A DNA stretch of 43,885 nt, taken from positions 1 to 43,885 of the forward strand of contig JAHDKR010000011.1 in assembly GCA_018436785.1 (NCBI GenBank), in the 5' to 3' direction. Under the pieces are notes generated by a model. That model did no database searches and was not told where the DNA came from. It worked only from the letters and a program-made list of their open reading frames with translations. The DNA comes from Synergistaceae bacterium (GTDB lineage: Bacteria; Synergistota; Synergistia; Synergistales; Aminobacteriaceae). Of this stretch, positions 26,048 to 34,409 are shown piece by piece. Position 1 is the first letter of the stretch. Each line of letters opens with the position of its first letter. A program made the translations under genes and the position numbers.

Positions 26048-26169
26048 CGCGGCTCACTCTCCTTTTACAGCATCTGCGTGCAGTACCCCGGCACGCTCTT
26101 TCCGAACCCGGCTTTTCACTCCGGGACGACTTGAGGCCGGAGAGGCGACGTCCGCCTCCCCAGTACGCG
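26048..26169 (-). promoter_or_regulatory. 122-bp spacer with stem-loop
   Basis: Between the TPR-like gene and the giant gene. It holds a stem GAGGCG-gacgt-CGCCTC with no U-run, and the ribosome site of the giant gene. I see no strong promoter. Confidence 0.35.
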
Positions 26170-27747
26170 CTATTTTTTCAAGAACTCCTCCAGCTTGCGA
26201 ATATGCTCGTCAACCTCGCTGCGCGGGTAGTACCTCCGGCTTTCACGGAACTTTTCGAGGGCCTCCGCATGCTTCCCGGCACGTTGCAGCGCTCCGCCCT
26301 CGCGGATACGCGCGCGGGCCCGCTCTTTCAACTCCGTCTCCAACGCGTCGGCGCGCGAAAGCAGCTCTTGTTCTTCGTATGATTTCAGGCTTTCGCGGTA
26401 CTTCCCGAGCGCCTCGTAGAGGCGTCCCTCTTCTTCCAGCGCCTTGCCTTCGTTCCGAAGCGTTGCGGCGAGGACTCTCTCCGGGGACGCGGCCTCTTGC
26501 CGCTCCCGGATCAGGCGCTCCACCGCGGCGATTCTGCGCCGGACGAACTCCTCGTCGACCCGGGAAAGACTCTCCGCGTACGCGGCGCGCGCCTCCTCAA
26601 GCCGCCCTCCAGCCTCGTGCGCCTCCCCCTGCGCGACAAAGGCCGACGCCCTCTCCTGCAGGAGTTTTTCGAGTCCGAGGACGATCTCCCTCACCGTTTC
26701 GTCGTCGTTCACGGCGAGGCTCTCACGGTACTTCGTCAGCGCCTCGTGCAGTTTTCCCTCCCGCTGCAACTCCATCCCCTCGCGGCGCAAGAGAGAAGCG
26801 CGGCCTTCCCCGGCCTTGTGCTCTTCCGACGCCCGACGCCCCAAAGTCTCCACGAAGGCGGACAGATCCTCGTCCGGCACGTTCGCGAGACTTCCGCGGA
26901 AACGGTCCATCGCGCCCTCCCGGTCGCCCTTCGCCAGCAGGAGCTCTCCTTCGTCCCTGAGCGACAGCGCCGTTCGCGCCTTCCGAATCTCCTCTTCAAG
27001 AAGCGCGTCCGAATTGAAGACCGGGCGCTCTCGCGACGTCTTCTCCGCCGGCGGACCTTCCTTCGTTTCTTCGTTCTCCGCTGTTTCTCCGCTCTCCAGT
27101 TCGATAGGCGGCAGGTCGATGGGCGGCAGAACCGGCTCCCCGATGGCGGCGTGTCCTCCGATTCCCTCAAGCTTCCTGCCGGGCTGCCGCAGGGGCGGCT
27201 CGTCGAAGCGCACGGAGGCGATCATCCGATCAATGTCCGCAGCATGCTCGTCGAAGAGGGCAGCGTCTCCCCCGACCGCGAGGAGCAGCACCCCGTCCTC
27301 CGCCGCTTCCTTCCAGACAACGCTCCGCATACGAATGAAGGGGCGCGCAGCTTCATCCTTTTCCCGGCGGCTGATCTCGTTCGTGAAGAGGACGGCGTCC
27401 TTCCCTCCGACAACTTTTTCTTCCTCGTGGAAGAGCGCTTCGATGCTCCCTCCGGGAGATCGCCTCAGCGGAGCGAGGACGTCTTCGTAGCGGTTCCTTT
27501 TCTCCCTCCCGGCGAGCAGCACCAGGGAACCTACGGAAGCGCCTCCGCTTGGAGGTTTGCCGGTATAAAAACCGGAAGAGCCTTTTTTCGAATAGGGGGA
27601 CCATGAATCCGGAATTTCGATGTACAGCGAGTCGATACGCTGGTACGTCCAGGTATTTTCAAGAGCGGACGCCGCCCCGGAGAAACCTCCCGCGACAGCC
27701 CAGGCGATCATGAAGACACAAAAACGGCGAACAGAAAAGAATCGCAT
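26170..27747 (-). CDS. Exported TPR-like repeat protein, 525 aa
   Basis: A signal peptide (MRFFSVRRFCVFMIAWAVAGGFSGAASA, about 28 residues) is followed by a PsbP/DUF1795-like alpha-beta domain of about 150 residues. A Pro/Glu linker then leads into four or five helical repeats. They share the pattern LRxEGxxLxxEGxLxEALxKYRESLxxxxDExV (about 45-50 residues), as in solenoid TPR proteins that bind partners. ATG 27747 is preceded by GGAGGTGTG. It is second in the operon, 34 bp after a shorter relative and 122 bp before the giant gene. A periplasmic or surface chaperone/assembly factor for the giant protein is a reasonable inference. Confidence 0.72.
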   Translation of the reverse strand: MRFFSVRRFCVFMIAWAVAGGFSGAASALENTWTYQRIDSLYIEIPDSWSPYSKKGSSGFYTGKPPSGGASVGSLVLLAGREKRNRYEDVLAPLRRSPGGSIEALFHEEEKVVGGKDAVLFTNEISRREKDEAARPFIRMRSVVWKEAAEDGVLLLAVGGDAALFDEHAADIDRMIASVRFDEPPLRQPGRKLEGIGGHAAIGEPVLPPIDLPPIELESGETAENEETKEGPPAEKTSRERPVFNSDALLEEEIRKARTALSLRDEGELLLAKGDREGAMDRFRGSLANVPDEDLSAFVETLGRRASEEHKAGEGRASLLRREGMELQREGKLHEALTKYRESLAVNDDETVREIVLGLEKLLQERASAFVAQGEAHEAGGRLEEARAAYAESLSRVDEEFVRRRIAAVERLIRERQEAASPERVLAATLRNEGKALEEEGRLYEALGKYRESLKSYEEQELLSRADALETELKERARARIREGGALQRAGKHAEALEKFRESRRYYPRSEVDEHIRKLEEFLKK

Positions 27748-27781
27748 GCCACACACCTCCATAGCGAATAGAATCTCCCGG

Positions 27782-28324
27782 TCAATCGAACAGCTCCTCC
27801 AACCCCTCAAGAGAGGACGCGAGCTCCATCTCATTCTTCACGGCGCCGGCGAAGCGGGAGAGCTCAGGGTCCTCGAAGAGCGAGAGGCTTTCCTCGAAGA
27901 AACGCGCCGCATCGTGAAGCTCGCCCCTGACAAACGCGCTCTTGCCTTCCTCCCGCAGAGCGCGCGCTTTTTCAAGACGAGAAACCCGCGCCTCGGGAAG
28001 CAGGGGCGCGGGCGGGGAGAGCGGAGCGGTACGCTCAGCGAGCGTTTTCTTCAAAAGATCGATCCGTTGCGAAACCTCGGCGTCGGGGAAGAAGAGCAGG
28101 CTTTCTTCATAGTTCCGGACCGCGTTCTCCAGCCTGCCGGCGTCTTCATGCGCAACGCCTCGCCCCCGGAGAAGAGCGGCCGTTTCAAGGCGCGAAAGAC
28201 GCTGCGCGCCCTCCGATGCTGCCGGAGCCGTTTCCGGCGAGGCGAGAAGAGGACCTACCGCCCCTTGCAGGAAGAGGAGAATCAGAAGAATGGGCAGGAA
28301 GCGCAGGCATCTCATTTCCGTCAT
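27782..28324 (-). CDS. Exported TPR-like protein, 180 aa
   Basis: Short relative of the next gene: a signal peptide (MTEMRCLRFLPILLILLFLQGAVGPLLA), then two repeats of the same type (LRGRGVAHEDAGRLENAVRNYEESL and LREEGKSAFVRGELHDAARFFEESL). Start ATG 28324 has GGAAAGGAAGAG upstream. As first gene of the operon it is preceded by a TATAAT promoter at 28385. A role in presenting or assembling the giant protein is inferred from context only. Confidence 0.68.
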   Translation of the reverse strand: MTEMRCLRFLPILLILLFLQGAVGPLLASPETAPAASEGAQRLSRLETAALLRGRGVAHEDAGRLENAVRNYEESLLFFPDAEVSQRIDLLKKTLAERTAPLSPPAPLLPEARVSRLEKARALREEGKSAFVRGELHDAARFFEESLSLFEDPELSRFAGAVKNEMELASSLEGLEELFD

Positions 28325-28384
28325 AACATCTCTTCCTTTCCATAAAAAAGTGGTGTATCAACTGCCGAATCTTATGTTTTCTGA

Positions 28385-28413
28385 ATTATACCCCTCTTCG
28401 CAGGGGAGTACAA
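28385..28413 (-). promoter_or_regulatory. Promoter of the giant-protein operon
   Basis: On the minus strand TTGTAC (28413-28408), a 17-bp spacer, TATAAT (28390-28385). The spacer contains the inverted repeat CCCCT-N6-AGGGG (28391-28406), a possible binding site for a spacer-bound regulator. It lies 61 bp before the first TPR-like gene. Confidence 0.65.
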
Positions 28414-28480
28414 TGGGCGTGCGCTTCAAAACACAGAGCGCCTGTTCCGCACTCCGCGCTTTCTCTGTGGGGGAAAATCA

Positions 28481-28509
28481 TTGGATTCGAAAGGCGCGTA
28501 TGATAGAAT
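28481..28509 (+). promoter_or_regulatory. Promoter of nudC
   Basis: TTGGAT (28481-28486), a 17-bp spacer, TAGAAT (28504-28509), 54 bp before the nudC start. Confidence 0.55.
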
Positions 28510-28562
28510 TTTCGGGCGGACTTCCTTCATATAAGGCGGCCGCAAAGGAGGATAACGATCAC

Positions 28563-29348
28563 ATGGATTTATGCAGTACACAGGGCGCCTGGCTGCTCTT
28601 TCACAACGACATGGTTCTGGTCAAGTCAAAATCACCTTTGACACTTCCATCCGAGGATGAGGGCGCGTCGTTTACGGACAAGCTGCTCCACCGGGGAGCT
28701 CTCTCCCCTGCTCGGGGCGCTTTTTCATGGGGGGAGTATCCCGCCGACGAACCGGCGCCGCAGGGCTTCGAGCCGGTCGGCCTGCGCGAGTTGTGGGCCC
28801 TCGGCGGAGATTCGGTCTTTCACTCGGCGGGCACGGCGTTTCAGATGATGGACTGGCGGCGGAACTGCCGCTACTGCCCCCGCTGCGCCACTCTCATGCA
28901 GCCGGCCGAGGAGGGGCGGGCCTACGCCTGTCCGCAGTGCGCGTATGTCTCCTACCCGACGCTCAGCCCGGCAATTATCGTGGCGGTCGTGCGCGACGGC
29001 AAGCTTCTTCTGGCGCACGGAACCCGCTTTCCTTCGGGGCGCTACAGCGTGCTCGCGGGGTTCGTCGAGCCGGGCGAGAGCCTGGAAGAGACTGTCGAAC
29101 GGGAGATCTTCGAAGAAGTCGGCATCAAGGTGAAGGACATCGCCTACTTCGGCAGTCAGCCGTGGCCGTTTCCCCATTCGCTGATGCTCGGCTTCACCGC
29201 GCACTGGGCAAGCGGGGAGATCGTTCCGGACGGAGTCGAGATAGGGGACGCCGACTGGTTCACACCCGAGAATATGCCGGAGATCCCTCCATCCATCAGC
29301 ATTTCGCGAAAACTGATCGACCACTGGCTCTCCGGAGGTATTGCGTAA
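28563..29348 (+). CDS. nudC: NAD+ diphosphatase NudC-type Nudix hydrolase
   Basis: Hydrolyses NAD(H) to NMN(H) and AMP and, in E. coli, removes NAD caps from RNA. A zinc ribbon with CPRC (105/108) and CPQC (123/126) is followed by the Nudix box (residues 166-190, GFVEPGESLEETVEREIFEEVGIKV pattern) and the NudC signature SQPWPFPHS (about 198-206). At 261 aa it has the usual length. Start ATG 28563 has AAAGGAGG upstream. It overlaps or nearly touches the next gene (upstream in-frame starts of the hydrolase lie inside its 3' end), so they are probably co-transcribed. Confidence 0.92.
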   Translation: MDLCSTQGAWLLFHNDMVLVKSKSPLTLPSEDEGASFTDKLLHRGALSPARGAFSWGEYPADEPAPQGFEPVGLRELWALGGDSVFHSAGTAFQMMDWRRNCRYCPRCATLMQPAEEGRAYACPQCAYVSYPTLSPAIIVAVVRDGKLLLAHGTRFPSGRYSVLAGFVEPGESLEETVEREIFEEVGIKVKDIAYFGSQPWPFPHSLMLGFTAHWASGEIVPDGVEIGDADWFTPENMPEIPPSISISRKLIDHWLSGGIA

Positions 29349-29373
29349 CACAGTCAGGGAGGTGGAACAACGG

Positions 29374-30684
29374 ATGATACGAGCGCTCGGAATACTGGTA
29401 TTCCTTGCCTTCGCCCTCGCGTTGCATCCGAACGCGGAAGCGGAGGCGAAGGAGATCGAGAAGGGACTGTCGCGCGGCAGCGTCCTGCTCTCATGGTTCA
29501 AGGACGCGGAGATGGACTTTCAGCTTCTCCGCAGCCTTGGCGCGGACGTTGCGGGGGGCGGAGCGGCAGGGGAAATCTTCGTGACCGCGAAGGGGATAAC
29601 GGACGGAAATCCGGCCTCGTGGTCGGCGGCCTTTCTCGCGCTGGGAGAGCGGCTGGAAGCGGACGGAAACGCCCGGCTGGAGCGGGGGCACAAGGTCAGC
29701 GCGATGGAGAGCCTGCTGCGCGCCGCGTCGTACTACAGGGCGGCGGAGTACTACGGAGACCCGTCGGCTCCCGAGACCGCGCAGACGGGAATGAAGTGCC
29801 GCGACGTCTTCATGAAGGGGATGCAGCTTGCGGCGTGGAAGACGGAGGGCGTGCTCATTCCGTTCGGCAAGGAAAACGATTTTCTGCCCGGCTACTTCCT
29901 CACTCCGGCGAAGGGAAGCGGCAAGCGGAAGACGTTGATCGCGCAGAGCGGCTTCGACGGCACGGCGGAGGAGATGTACTTCGCCGTCGGGAAGGCCGCG
30001 CTTGAACGAGGGTACAACGTGCTGCTCTTCGAGGGACCGGGGCAAACGGGAAAGCGGAGGTTCCACCCCGACTCGTCCTTCGTCCCCGATTGCGCCCCCG
30101 CATTGCGGGCCGTCGTGGACTTCGCGCTCGCCCGCCCCGAAGTACATCCGGCAAAGATTGCGCTCTACGGGGCCAGTTTCGGCGGCTACTTCGCCCTCTC
30201 CGGCGCGGTCGGCGAACCCCGGCTGGGCGCGGTGATCGCGAACTCGCCGCTCATCGACGCGCAGGAACATTTCTTCGCCGGCATGGGACCGCATTTTGTT
30301 TCCATGTTTCAGAATCAGGATCTCACGGCGGAGGAAATTCGCGCCATGCCGGAGGAGGAGCTGCCCGCGAAATACAAGTTCTCCCTGCTGAGCCTCTGCG
30401 TGCGCTACGGCAAACCTTCGGTGAAGGAGACGCTCGACGTCATGCGGGACTTCCGGCTGCGCGAAGACCAGCTCCGCTCGCTGAACATACCCGCGCTGGG
30501 ACTCGTCAGCGAAGCGGAGGGAACAGTCCCCCTTGCGCAGGCGAAGCGATTCGCGGAGCTGGCTCAAAAGGCCGCGCTCCACATCTTCACGGAGGAGAGC
30601 GGCGCGAACATCCACTGCCAGCTCGACAACATGCCCCTCTCGTGGGCGGTTGCGCTCGACTGGCTGGACGAGCAGTTCCGATAG
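29374..30684 (+). CDS. Exported alpha/beta hydrolase, FrsA-like
   Basis: A signal peptide (MIRALGILVFLAFALALHPNAEAEA, about 25 residues), a helical N-terminal lid domain, then an alpha/beta hydrolase core with the nucleophile elbow GASFGG (Ser268) and a likely catalytic His414 (ANIHCQ). The acid may be the Glu in VSEAEGTVPL, where Asp is usual. This layout resembles the FrsA/2,6-dihydropseudooxynicotine hydrolase family of carboxylic-ester or C-C hydrolases. ATG 29374 has GGGAGGTGG upstream and starts 25 bp after nudC. A terminator follows. Substrate unknown. Confidence 0.78.
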   Translation: MIRALGILVFLAFALALHPNAEAEAKEIEKGLSRGSVLLSWFKDAEMDFQLLRSLGADVAGGGAAGEIFVTAKGITDGNPASWSAAFLALGERLEADGNARLERGHKVSAMESLLRAASYYRAAEYYGDPSAPETAQTGMKCRDVFMKGMQLAAWKTEGVLIPFGKENDFLPGYFLTPAKGSGKRKTLIAQSGFDGTAEEMYFAVGKAALERGYNVLLFEGPGQTGKRRFHPDSSFVPDCAPALRAVVDFALARPEVHPAKIALYGASFGGYFALSGAVGEPRLGAVIANSPLIDAQEHFFAGMGPHFVSMFQNQDLTAEEIRAMPEEELPAKYKFSLLSLCVRYGKPSVKETLDVMRDFRLREDQLRSLNIPALGLVSEAEGTVPLAQAKRFAELAQKAALHIFTEESGANIHCQLDNMPLSWAVALDWLDEQFR

Positions 30685-30696
30685 GCGCAACAACAA

Positions 30697-30745
30697 AGGA
30701 ACGGGGTGGGAGCCGCCGAAAAAGCGCTCTCGCCCCGTTCTTTTA
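30697..30745 (+). terminator. Terminator between hydrolase and aldolase
   Basis: GAACGGGG / CCCCGTTC with inner GAGC/GCTC pairing, followed by TTTTAT. It lies between two convergent genes and may act on both strands. Confidence 0.8.
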
Positions 30746-30793
30746 TAGTCGTTGCATTTCCGGGCGGATTCGCGCCGCGAGGAGAATAACCGT

Positions 30794-31660
30794 TTAATGC
30801 ACCGCGCTGTTCGCGATGTCCTCCGCGGTGACCTTGAAGTACTCCTTCCGCGCGTTCTCGGGCGTCGAAAGCTCGCCCACGATCTCCATGGCGTCCTTCA
30901 CCGACGCATTGCCGTGGATGACGGCCTTCACGCCCTGCAGAATCGCCGTCGGGTAGTCCGACTGCCACACGTTGCGGCCCATGTCGACGCCGATGGCGCC
31001 TTCCTGCATCGCCTTGTAGGTGAGCTCGATCACGTCGCGGTAGGTATCCAGCTTCGGGCCTCCGGCGACCACGATCGGGGCGGGCGTCTTCGCCACAACC
31101 TCCGCAAACCCCTCGCAGTAGTAGGTCTTGACGATATCGGCGCCCATCTCCGCGCACAGCCTTGCGGCGTGCGAGAGGTAGCGTTTCTCCTTGCGGTCCT
31201 TCAGCGCCTTCCCCACGCCCGTCACGCCGAGCACCGGGAGATCGAACTCCGCTGCCTGGGAGATCATGTCGGTGAGGTTCAGGATCGTCTGATGGCCGTG
31301 CTCGGAGCCGACGAAGATGGAGACGGCGACCGCCGAGGCGTTCATGCGGACGGCCTGCGCAGCGGTGAGGATCAGCTCCTCGTCGTCGATGTCGGGGTCG
31401 AGAATGCTGTTGCCGCCGCTTGCGCGCAAGACCACGCCCTGCGTCAGGGCGGGATCGATGCAGGTGGAGAGAATTCCCGGGCTCAGCATCAGGGAATCGA
31501 CGTGCGGGAGCAGCTTCTCTATCGCCTCGGCCGGCTTCTCCATGCCGTGCGTGGCGCCCATGAAATAGCCGTGGTCGATGGCGAGCATCAGCGCTCTGCC
31601 GTCGGGAGCCACGATGGAACTCAGTCTGTTCTTCTTTCCCCAGCTCATATGTTCAAACAT
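30794..31660 (-). CDS. LsrF-like class I aldolase/thiolase
   Basis: Close in layout to LsrF (3-hydroxy-5-phosphonooxypentane-2,4-dione thiolase): LMLAIDHGYFMG (residues 24-35), GGNSIL, VGSEHGHQ, the Schiff-base segment GADIVKTYY with Lys178, VVAGGPKL, and GVDMGRNVWQSDYP. In E. coli LsrF ends autoinducer-2 breakdown. Other class I aldolases share this fold, so the substrate is not certain. ATG 31660 has AAGGAGG 8 bases upstream. No lsrK, lsrG or Lsr transporter is in the window; its only partner is the divergent SorC-type regulator, itself LsrR-like. Transcription probably starts near 31727 and runs through two palindromes. Confidence 0.82.
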   Translation of the reverse strand: MFEHMSWGKKNRLSSIVAPDGRALMLAIDHGYFMGATHGMEKPAEAIEKLLPHVDSLMLSPGILSTCIDPALTQGVVLRASGGNSILDPDIDDEELILTAAQAVRMNASAVAVSIFVGSEHGHQTILNLTDMISQAAEFDLPVLGVTGVGKALKDRKEKRYLSHAARLCAEMGADIVKTYYCEGFAEVVAKTPAPIVVAGGPKLDTYRDVIELTYKAMQEGAIGVDMGRNVWQSDYPTAILQGVKAVIHGNASVKDAMEIVGELSTPENARKEYFKVTAEDIANSAVH

Positions 31661-31684
31661 AGCGTTCCTCCTTGTGACAAAAAG

Positions 31685-31719
31685 ATTTCACGTATGTGAA
31701 ATTCAATCACGAAAGTGAT
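31685..31719. promoter_or_regulatory. Tandem palindromic operators (SorC-type)
   Basis: Two palindromes with a TCAC-N4-GTGA core: ATTTCAC-gtat-GTGAAAT (31685-31702) and ATCAC-gaaa-GTGAT (31706-31719). Their centres are 19 bp apart (about two helical turns). They lie just downstream of the aldolase promoter, where a bound repressor would block transcription. Confidence 0.75.
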
Positions 31720-31733
31720 ATACTCTGCATGTC

Positions 31734-31761
31734 ATTCTAACGTATGTCCCTGTATTGTCAA
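31734..31761 (-). promoter_or_regulatory. Promoter of the LsrF-like gene
   Basis: Minus-strand TTGACA (31761-31756), a 16-bp spacer, TAGAAT (31739-31734). Start expected near 31727, so the palindromes occupy about +8 to +43. Confidence 0.65.
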
Positions 31762-31815
31762 GAAAAAAACTACAAATTTCTTGAGACGTCTTTTCACTTT
31801 TATTCTGCTCTATTC

Positions 31816-31824
31816 TGGTACAAT
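31816..31824 (+). promoter_or_regulatory. Extended -10 promoter of the SorC gene
   Basis: TGGTACAAT, an extended -10 (TGn-TACAAT), 42 bp before the regulator's start codon. The -35 is poor, which is usual for this type. Confidence 0.5.
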
Positions 31825-31865
31825 GCAGCGCTATACACGGAGAGACATCCGAGGAGGGGAAGAGC

Positions 31866-32858
31866 ATGCAGGAACGCCCGAGGGACGAGAACAGCCCGAG
31901 AAGGCAGTATCTCGCCGAGGTGGCTCATCTGTACTATAACCAGGGGAAGACGCAGCAGGAGATCGCGCAGCTCGTGGGCATCACGCGGTCGGGGGTTTCG
32001 CGGCTGTTGACGGAGGCACGCGAGAAGGGGATCGTCGAGATCCTCGTCCACTACCCATGGCAGACATCGAAGGCGCTTGAGGACGAGCTTTCGGAGCTTT
32101 TCGGGCTGAAGGACGTCCGCGTCCTCGTCCGGGGAGGGAAGAACGACCGCGAGATGCTCGACGGACTGGGTTCCGTCGCGGCGCAGTTCTTCCTGAACAT
32201 TCTGCGGGACGGCCACATCGTCGGCGTCTCGTGGGGAACGGCCCTCTACAGCATGCTCCAGGCGATCCGCCCCGTGCACCGGCCGGACGTCAAGGTGGTG
32301 CAGCTCATCGGCGGCACGGGGGCCGAACACTCGTCCATCGTCGGGCCGCTGCTCGCGCCGATGCTGGCGAACCTCCTCGGCTGTTCGTGCCACTACCTTC
32401 ACGCGCCGCTGATCACGGAGAGCGAGATATTTCGCAAGGCGGTCCTTCAGGAACGCCCGATCCGCGAGACGCTCGAACTCGGACGAAAAGCAAACATCGC
32501 CCTGGTGGGCATAGGCGCGACGCACCCGGAGATCTACAACCCCTTCCGCCTGGGGTACATTTCCAAGGACGAACTGAACGAGATCTCCGGCAACGGCGCG
32601 GTCGGGCTCATCTGCGGCCGTCACTACTCCATCGACGGCACGGAGCTGGATATTCAGGTGAACAGAAAAGTGATCGGCATTACGCTGAAGGAGCTGGAAG
32701 AGGTTGAGTGGGTGATCGGCGTCGCGGGGGGCGCGCTCAAGGCGGAGTCGATCCTGGGAGCGCTCAGGGGGCGGCACGTGAACGTCCTCGTCACCGACGA
32801 CATCGCCGCGCGAAAGGCGCTTGAGATCCACAAGGCCGGGGGATCGCGGGCAGTTTAA
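31866..32858 (+). CDS. SorC/DeoR-type transcription regulator, LsrR-like
   Basis: An N-terminal helix-turn-helix (residues about 28-55, KTQQEIAQLVGITRSGVSRLL) and a large C-terminal sugar-phosphate-binding domain with VSWGTALYSM and VVQLIGGTGAEH. This is the SorC family, whose members bind phosphorylated sugars or phospho-AI-2 and control the neighbouring genes. ATG 31866 has GAGGAGGGG upstream. It is divergent from the LsrF-like gene, so the palindromes between them are its likely site. 330 aa is normal for the family. Confidence 0.88.
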   Translation: MQERPRDENSPRRQYLAEVAHLYYNQGKTQQEIAQLVGITRSGVSRLLTEAREKGIVEILVHYPWQTSKALEDELSELFGLKDVRVLVRGGKNDREMLDGLGSVAAQFFLNILRDGHIVGVSWGTALYSMLQAIRPVHRPDVKVVQLIGGTGAEHSSIVGPLLAPMLANLLGCSCHYLHAPLITESEIFRKAVLQERPIRETLELGRKANIALVGIGATHPEIYNPFRLGYISKDELNEISGNGAVGLICGRHYSIDGTELDIQVNRKVIGITLKELEEVEWVIGVAGGALKAESILGALRGRHVNVLVTDDIAARKALEIHKAGGSRAV

Positions 32859-32861
32859 GGA

Positions 32862-34025
32862 TCAGACGGCCTCGGGAACGTCCTCTCCGGCGCATCTTCG
32901 TATAAAGAGCGCGGGCTCGGCCGCAAGGTCGAGAAAGACGGCGGAAGAGATCTCGTCTCCGCGCTCGTCGCGATGCAAAAGCACCCTGGGGCGCAGCACC
33001 CCCCGTTCTCCGGGGGCGACGACGACTCCGGACCGTCCGTCGGAGAGGACAACCTCGGCGCCGGGCGGGTACATCCCGAAAGCGCCGACGAACACCCTCA
33101 CCACCTCGCTGTCGAGATGCGTTCCTATGCTGTCCATCAACAGCGAAACGCCCTTCCTTCCGGACATGCGTTTCTTGTAGGCGCGCTCCGACGTCACCGC
33201 GTCAAAGACGTCGGCCACGGCTGCAATCCTCGCCGCTATCGGGATGGACTCGCCTGAAAGCCCGTCCGGATACCCCGTTCCGTCCATCCGTTCATGATGG
33301 TTCCGCACCATTTTCAACATAACGCTATCCGTCACGCCCGACTTCCGCAGCGCAGCCTCCCCGACGAGCGGGTGTCTGCGTATTGTCTCGTACTCTTTTT
33401 CCGAAAGAGCCCCCGGCTTGTTCAGAATTTCCTCGGAGATATACGTCTTGCCAAGGTCGTGCAGCAGTCCGCCCGCGGCGACGGAAACAGCCGTCATCTC
33501 CCTGTCGGGGAACATCCTGTGCGCCAGAAACGCAGAGAGCAGCCCCACGTTGATCGAGTGCGAGAGCAGCAGATTGTCCTTCCTGAGCACGAATCCCAGG
33601 TGCAGCGGAATATCGGGATCGGCGGCGACGGCTTCGGCAAGCATTCGCCCCGCACGAAGCAGCGTGAAGCTCTGCAGCGTGCCCGGTCCGCCGGAGAACA
33701 CCTTTTCGCAAAAGGAGGTCAGATAGTACATCGCATCCTCGTACAAATTGCGAAAGCGCTGCTCCGGGGGGCGTTTCCCGCGCGCCATAACCTCCAGAAT
33801 TTCGTTCAGCGAGAGCTCCGGCCGTTCGCGTACCGCGACCGAAGAAACCCCTGCGTTCAGGAGGGAAAAAGCGAATCCTCTCCGCTTGGAAGGAGAAAGC
33901 GCCGCGAAGTCGGCGTCCCTTGAGAGAAGCAGCGCGCCGTGCGGGGAGAGCACATCTTCGGCAACAACGCCGCAAAAGGTGATGAGATCGACTGCCGGAA
34001 TCCGGTATACACTGCTTTCCACCAT
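32862..34025 (-). CDS. HD-GYP domain phosphodiesterase-like protein
   Basis: Likely cyclic-di-GMP phosphodiesterase. After an N-terminal region of about 140 residues without clear family, the HD-GYP domain shows HSINVG, LLHDLGKTYI (the HD metal pair), HHERMDGTGYPDGL (the GYP motif) and DVFDAVTSERAYKK, and then a C-terminal tail of about 70 residues. It is soluble. I chose ATG 34025, 8 bases after AGGAGG; an ATG 6 bases upstream is too close to that site. The stop is 3 bp from the convergent SorC gene's stop. The metal ligands are all present, so it should be active. Confidence 0.88.
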   Translation of the reverse strand: MVESSVYRIPAVDLITFCGVVAEDVLSPHGALLLSRDADFAALSPSKRRGFAFSLLNAGVSSVAVRERPELSLNEILEVMARGKRPPEQRFRNLYEDAMYYLTSFCEKVFSGGPGTLQSFTLLRAGRMLAEAVAADPDIPLHLGFVLRKDNLLLSHSINVGLLSAFLAHRMFPDREMTAVSVAAGGLLHDLGKTYISEEILNKPGALSEKEYETIRRHPLVGEAALRKSGVTDSVMLKMVRNHHERMDGTGYPDGLSGESIPIAARIAAVADVFDAVTSERAYKKRMSGRKGVSLLMDSIGTHLDSEVVRVFVGAFGMYPPGAEVVLSDGRSGVVVAPGERGVLRPRVLLHRDERGDEISSAVFLDLAAEPALFIRRCAGEDVPEAV

Positions 34026-34409
34026 CGCCATGCCCTCCTGTGAGCGTGAGATGCAAATCGAAAGAAAAGGACTATACCCCATGCACGATGCATAGAGAGA
34101 GAGAGCCGTTTGAGTATACCATGCTGCGACTGCCCTCCCCGCGCTGCGAGCAACAGGAACAGTGCTCCTTGCGCTTCATTTCCGCGAAGCGGCGCGCCCT
34201 TGTCTCAGTCGAAAGACTCCCATGAACACCAGGTACCCGGAAGCATTTGCGCCTTCATACCCCTTACAAAAGAAGTATTTTTGATAAATAAGTCCTGTTT
34301 TATATGTATTTTTTATCATTATATAAATAATAGAATCGTCTTGCTTTATGAAAATTTAGTGGTAGGATATCTTCTTATTTCATGTTCATTTTTTCGGGAG
34401 GTGCGTCGG
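34026..34409. other. Intergenic, AT-rich island
   Basis: No gene is seen. The segment 34260-34395 is very AT-rich (TATATG, TATTTTTTAT, TATATAAATAAT) against a GC-rich background and must hold the etf operon promoter, but no hexamer pair is clearly better than its neighbours. Near 34081 there is a small palindrome ATGCA-CGA-TGCAT. An AG-repeat (AGAGAGAGAGAG) lies beside it. Confidence 0.5.
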
